From positions 18,846,767 through 18,910,766 of the forward strand of contig NC_087171.1 of assembly GCF_035594125.1 (NCBI RefSeq): 64,000 bases of DNA, in the 5' to 3' direction. Below, one piece after another: positions 52,521 through 64,000 of the stretch; the stretch's first letter is position 1, and each line of letters starts with the position of its first letter. The notes under the pieces were generated by a model. That model searched no databases. It had not been told where the DNA came from and saw only the letters and a program-made list of their open reading frames with translations. A program made the translations under genes and the position numbers. This stretch comes from Scylla paramamosain (taxonomy: Eukaryota > Arthropoda > Malacostraca > Decapoda > Portunidae).

Positions 52521-54039
52521 CACAAGCCCGGACCCTCTTACATCTGCCCTGATTCAGGTTATCTCTCACTAAGCTGCCCAGTGTGGTGCAAATTACTATG
52601 TGAATCGAGGCAATTCTCTGGTCGCAAACACTTATAGCCTTTAGGAAGCCACCCTGTCTCAACCCACAGGGAGAATATAACGTAAACTTATCGCACTTGC
52701 TAAGAAAGGACTCGTAAGTACACAGGAAAGAGAGACATACATACGACAAGATTTTGCTTATTAGCAAACTGCTCACAACAACATCCACCCACTGCTCTAT
52801 AAGATATTAGGGCACACTGCTTCGAGTTTAATCAATCTTCGATTTCTCGGCAAGACAGATTCTGTCCCCCTTAACCATGACGAGTCTGGAGAAACGGAAG
52901 TTTAACATGGATTACATACAAAATATATATTTTCTGGCTAGAGAGACAGACAGTAACACACAACAGGTACCAGTTACATTTAACAACAAAGACACTAACT
53001 CCACGGCTGCGTTCAGTACCGCGACTGGCGGCCCGGGTAACCTTAGTTGCCCGAGTCGTCCAACTGAACGGTTTTGGACACCTCCCGGGATACTGTAGAC
53101 AAATCATCGACATTGTCATGGAAAAGGCCACATTCTACCCAACTTTGTAGCAGTAAACATATGGCTAACGCTTAAATACTTAGTGGTTTGTATTACGGAG
53201 CACTTGCTGTCCTCGGCGAAAAGGTTCTTGGTGAAGATCCGTTACGAATAGCATTCATTACGCATCCTATTTCCTTTATTTTCATTCTTTTATATATTTA
53301 AGAACTTTACTTGCTAGTGCATGCCATTGCATATATGCAGACAGTATTGTAATCATCTGCAGTAAATGAGCGAGTATAACACCAATGTAAGTATGGTTGG
53401 GCGGCCATCATTGTTGTGACGTCATCAGAACATAGAGCGCACTGCCTCAACTGAGCGGGCGACCCGCGCCACTCGAAGAGAGCGTTCAGTTGAGAATTGG
53501 GCGACCTTGGTAACCCAAGCAGCCCAACTGAGCGCGCCACACAAGACACTAGATTTCGACAAAGGGAGAGACTGTGTCCGCTCCTAAGATGGACGCCAAC
53601 ACAAGCACATCACCAGTAGGGTCCACAAGGCAATTCCTCTCAAACACTGAGAGCAGCGCAAACAAAGCCTCCCGCAGGGCTCACACAATACTCAAAGGTG
53701 AGGTATACAGCTAATATCCCCCCTTGGTTACTATATAACTTACGTAACCAATAAGAATATCACACTGCTAGCTCTCTGAAGTACGTCTTTCTTTTTCTCG
53801 GGCCACCACTGACTGTGGGACGCACCGCTGGACAAAGACTAGCTGGACGGCTTGGTCACGTGGTCAAAGGGGAAGCGAGGGAAAGTAGGAGGAACGGGGA
53901 GACCTCTATCAGGTTCCCTCTTAACCTACGCCTGAGGAATAAGGAATGTAAATTTAAAAGCTTCAGTCTCGTTTCGTAAGGAATATCCCTAATCCCTTAT
54001 ATTTTTTTTAGGGTATTAGGGGTTGGGTAGCGCTTTTTA
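52512..54039. other. Intergenic DNA between convergent genes
   Basis: GC-richer near 53010-53090 and 53430-53540, where blocks such as ggtaacc and ccaactgaac recur. At 53589-53697 an ATG opens 36 codons (MDANTSTSPVGSTRQF at the start) ending at a gtgagg donor; this could be an orphan first exon, but no partner exon was found. Confidence 0.35.
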
Positions 54040-54205
54040 TGAAGGTGTGAAGTTGCTGCGGTGTGTTGTGGCGTGCTGGAGACCGTCATCTCACCTCGCC
54101 CTTCCCACAACCTTTCAATGTATGGGATTATTTTCCTGTGTAATTTCTTTAACTTATTGTTATTTGTGACCTCGCCTTTCATTTCAAAAATGTCTAACAT
54201 AGTAT
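54040..54205 (+). repeat. Dispersed repeat, copy 2
   Basis: Counterpart of 45281-45487 in the same orientation, without the (TTTA)n insertion. It lies downstream of the SLC17 gene's predicted 3' end. Confidence 0.65.
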
Positions 54206-54348
54206 AAACATCATTATCATCATTCATGAGTGAAATCTGACATTCATATACTCATATATACGCACACGCTATCACAGGGAAATATGTGCAGCAAATAGCT
54301 TGTCTATAATGGTGAAATTGAATTAATCACAGAGTTATTACCTATAGT

Positions 54349-54354
54349 TTTATT
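54349..54354 (-). terminator. Candidate polyadenylation signal of the SLC17 gene
   Basis: aataaa on the minus strand, about 180 bases after the stop codon. It is the first canonical signal I see there. Confidence 0.45.
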
Positions 54355-54532
54355 AAATCCATTAATGGACTTCAACTCATTGTACACATTACATTCATAT
54401 TGGAATGAAATACTCAGTTCTGTGCGACGAGATGAAGTTGCCCGCCCAGTGTTAATCCGGTACACGGAAGGCATTGTCTGCATTTTTTTTTTCCTCTAGT
54501 ATTTGAGCTTAGGTTAAAGCATAATGTGTTAA

Positions 54533-60251
<5,719 letters not shown>

Positions 60252-60588
60252 GCTGGCGTCAACTGTCGTAAACCTGTAGGAGGAAAAGTACTATATACTG
60301 TACAGTTGGCTACACGAACTGTTGTCACACTGCACAGTGACTTTCGCTCAGCGTCCTATGTCATGTTTACCCTTTCGCTATGACTTTTTTTTTATCAAGA
60401 TGCGACTATTGCTTTGATTATTACTAAACATGAACCATGCTCATTATGAAATATAAACTTATATATTTAGCTGTCCTGCTGCTTGCCATGTTGATGTTAA
60501 TGGTTAGTTAATTAATCTGTTTGTCTCAAGGGAAATTGGAATCAACAGCAACAATATTTTAATGTATTTTTGCCCTTGGATCTTTTCC

Positions 60589-60738
<150 letters not shown>

Positions 60739-61500
60739 GTTATTTTACTTAAAATGGAGTGCTATGATGTGTCTCCGTTGTTACGAAGTTTTCCTGCATA
60801 CTAGAATTGTTTATTCTGTTCTATGAATATCATACAATTTATTAACGGAATTTACATATTCTAATGTCGCAAGAAATGTTCTGAATATAAATAAATTTGG
60901 AATCCTTTTGCTGCTGATGCAATTCAGAATGCTGGGAAGTGACATTCAGTTTAACTGCCCAAAACTGTGTACATTAGTAGAGTCAAGAAGCCGACCCCTG
61001 AGGCATCCCCCGGCCGGTGGGTGTGCAGCAGCGGTAGTAGTAACGAGGTGTCTGGCGACAAGGACTATCTGTCTGATATTTCCTGCTGCTATAAACTTTA
61101 CACCCCCTCGCTCTCTTTGACCGTATGCCATTGAAAACCCACACACTTTCAAACTAGTCTTTCCCCATAAGCAGTCAGATTTTTTTTTTTTTTTTCTAAA
61201 TCCATGATGAACGCGCCAGAACATATATTTACCTTTTACCAAATACTTTTCACAAGCAAACTTCTGGTCTACGTCACCTCTCCTTCACTAGCTTTGTACT
61301 ACTAAGGATAGCATATTCGTATCTATCACCTTTACCATTATACAAAGAATCACCACTGCCTCTCGCAGAGTCACGCAGCATCATACAGCACAGTGCTTAT
61401 TAAAGACATTATTTTCCGATTTGATCATAGGTTAATAGTTGTATCTCACATACACACACACATACACACACATTTTAAATATCGTTTTTTTTTTACTTAC

Positions 61501-61600
61501 CAGCGAAGGGTGATATAGCTCTACCTCGTGTGGGGACGTCCGTGCTGTGGCAATGTCGTCTGTTAAATGTAATCATCTCACTTATTATGGCGACCCGCAT
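61501..61600 (-). promoter_or_regulatory. Candidate non-coding first exon of the SLC17 gene
   Basis: A good donor (CTG then gtaagt, bases 61500-61495) lies about 1.2 kb upstream of the acceptor at 60274. The 5' limit is unknown, so the coordinate is approximate. Confidence 0.35.
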
Positions 61601-61900
61601 GGGCACAGCTGCATGTCAAAGATGGCAGCACGTTATCACAGAATATTTGTGCAGAAGGAACAGCTGTATTCAAAGGAGAAAGACTAGGTAGGAAAAAAAA
61701 TAGGAGAGTATTTCATAGCTGAATACAAGGGAATTTAAAACCACAGTTAGATCCTTATATCTAGAACAACCAGCCATAGAATAGTGTTCAGTAATTGCAA
61801 AATAGATTATCGAGGAAAACAAATCTTGATAACAACTGTATTCCGAAGACAGCGCCAGAGGGATGTACAAACCCGACACTGGTTGTTCTGTCTGTGGCCC

Positions 61901-62117
61901 GTGTTCTGAAACGCTCTGCTCTCTCATCACCACTATTTTCAAAGGCCATAGATACGATTAGCTGGGTTCTCAAGAATGGTTCTCCTGTTGATAATGTAGA
62001 AATCTTATTAGTCTGTCACTAGAACCATAAAAACAACATGCTTGAAAACCTATGTAACTTATGTAACTTCAACTTTCTCAGGAAGTCGAGATGCGGGCAG
62101 AAGTGTTCGGAATATGG
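61901..62117. mobile_element. MITE-like repeat, copy 2
   Basis: It begins gtgttctgaaacgctctgct and ends aagtgttcggaatatgg, the ends being imperfect inverted repeats. It aligns along most of its length with 40704-40910. Confidence 0.65.
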
Positions 62118-62230
62118 TCAGGGACATTAAGGCTAACTAAATATCTGACTTTCATTGAAACTGTCAGTCTTATCTAACAGAGATGTTGCGGCGCCCTTCT
62201 TTTTTAAACCAGTCAATCAAACAACAAACG

Positions 62231-62293
<63 letters not shown>

Positions 62294-62779
62294 GACTGTA
62301 TGAAGGTTCGCGTTTGGTGTTGTGTCACACACCATGGCCTCTGATAACAGATGCGGTATGCGCTACTTATTACGTGAGACGGAACCTTTTGATTCTTTTC
62401 ATTTTCTTCTCTTTCTTTATAATGTGTTTTAACGAGCTCCTAAACAAACTGCATCTTCTACCAGTCACCTGTGTAATTGCTAATTGTTGAATACCGAACA
62501 CTTGCATCATGATCAGTGGGTGGCGAGTGAATAACAGCCTTGGTCTTACTCCAGTGTTTATTAACCGGCTGAAATCTGAACAGTCTGGATCAAGTACAAA
62601 GTAAATTCACTTCACATGTATTTATTCATATTCTTGATCTCCCAAAGTCTGTGAGAGTGCGTGTGGTGAGCGAATACATTAACGAGACGCCCCTTAAGTG
62701 TTCTCATAGCGACCAGTGTTGTTTGTTTGTATACCCCATGAGGCTTGACCTTAACATTTTCTTTATGAGGATGGCTGCG

Positions 62780-62831
<52 letters not shown>

Positions 62832-62947
62832 ATGTCATATCTGAACATATCAACAAACAAGGGATGTGTCATTTCCATTCCAAAATAATTACCAAAACGA
62901 AAAATCGCAAGTTATTTTACCCTCAACACTACTTATTTCATGACAAC

Positions 62948-62999
<52 letters not shown>

Positions 63000-63240
63000 C
63001 TGCAGGGTCTATTTGAACATGTGGTGCTGTGAATCGTACACATCGCGATAAGTCTGACAATTTCATCAAGTGTTGGGAAAACATTTTCGTACTGAGTTTC
63101 CTGAAGACATGACTGGCGGAGCTGAGCCTGTTAGAATGAGATGCTTTGCGTTAGTAATAAAAAAAACGCCATGAATTCACTTTAAAAGAAAAACTTCTCT
63201 CTTTTCTCACCTCCTCTTCTCGCAGTGGGAAGTCACTTGT
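62118..63240. other. Non-coding with simple repeats
   Basis: (CA)n 62231-62292, (CT)n 62783-62826 and (CA)n 62952-62998. No gene recognised. Confidence 0.6.
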
Positions 63241-63267
63241 CGCCGTGCCTGGGCTTGAAAAGTGGTC

Positions 63268-63340
63268 GGCGGTGCTATCTACTTACATCCTTCGCCTTTC
63301 ATTGGAGGGTTCGGTTCCCGTCGGCTCCATGGACCGAGCG
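63268..63340 (+). mobile_element. Possible tRNA-derived SINE head
   Basis: agtggtcggcggtgctatc (A-box-like) and gggttcggttcccg (close to the pol III B box) are about 45 bases apart. The first half resembles 42372. Weak. Confidence 0.3.
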
Positions 63341-63466
63341 CTCTCCCTTCGTCGCTGGTGGACGGAGACTGCCAGTGATGTTGCCTTCCTTTCCTTCCCC
63401 TTTCTTTGGTTTCCTTTTCTCATTCTATTCCTCCATGGCGCTATATGACAGCGATGTTGTTTCACC

Positions 63467-63468
<2 letters not shown>

Positions 63469-63555
<87 letters not shown>

Positions 63556-64000
63556 TTTAATCAATCTAGTCTTCCTCCTCCTCCTCCTCCTCCTCCTTTT
63601 TCATCATTATCATACCATTACTCACCTCGTTTCTTTGGAGAGTTTGAAACAGAGGAGCGATAAGAGAGTAACATTAGATAGAGATTTAGTTTTAATGGAC
63701 TAAATTGGACGAACTTAGAAGACGACTGTGACTAAAATGCCCCGGGAAAACAGGTTGTTGAGACTGACGGTGAACAACTTGATGATGTAATGCGATATCA
63801 AACATATGTGCAAGAGAAATGTTTTTTTTTTCTTTTCTTTTTTTCTTTTCTAGAGAAAGATAATCTGAGGAATTTTCAATTACGTACAGAGAAAAAAGAA
63901 GGAAGAAGAATTATTCAGTGTGGGATGTGAAAGAAAATGAAGAGATGAAGCATAGTCGAGTGTGAAGGAAAGACTCTCTCTCTCTCTCTCTCTCTCTCTC
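63469..64000. repeat. (CT)n, (CCT)n and end-of-window (CT)n
   Basis: (CT)n 63469-63553, (CCT)n 63573-63597 and (CT)n from 63974 to the edge. Between them the sequence is AT-rich, with no gene recognised. Confidence 0.9.

Overview
The window looks like nuclear DNA of a decapod crustacean, probably a crab or close relative. It is gene-poor. Long stretches of (CT/GA)n, (CA/TG)n, (AT)n and trinucleotide microsatellites are mixed with decayed LINE tails. The three gene models have many short exons with GT-AG (and apparently two GC-AG) introns, and their proteins are animal-type. The species cannot be named from this sequence alone.

Left part (1-9.2 kb, minus strand): one large gene for a secreted, very repetitive protein. 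Eight coding exons can be joined, and every internal junction is phase 1. They encode a signal-peptide-like start, a two-exon module, a Ser/Thr-rich mucin-like exon, a linker exon, a second copy of the same two-exon module, and then a giant exon that is open for 4.47 kb and runs off the left edge. The giant exon is mostly coding minisatellite, first a 21/18-bp unit and then a 42-bp unit. I do not recognise the family. The paired module and the heptad array are the best candidates here for something undescribed. Two introns seem to need GC donors.

Middle part (9.2-49.6 kb): about 40 kb with no gene I can support. It holds microsatellites, polypurine domains, several diverged two-copy tandem duplications of roughly 70-150 bp, a mixed-orientation repeat array, LINE tails, an RTE-type reverse-transcriptase remnant, a MITE-like repeat and a perfect 32-bp-arm hairpin. 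A few isolated ATG-plus-splice-donor pieces could be first exons but are weak.

Right part (49.8-61.6 kb): two convergent genes. On the plus strand is a two-exon type II membrane glycosyltransferase of family GT92 (521 aa). On the minus strand is a complete 12-coding-exon SLC17-family transporter of the major facilitator superfamily (514 aa), with a candidate non-coding first exon near 61.5 kb. I see no functional link between the three genes. 61.6-64 kb is again repeats and non-coding DNA.
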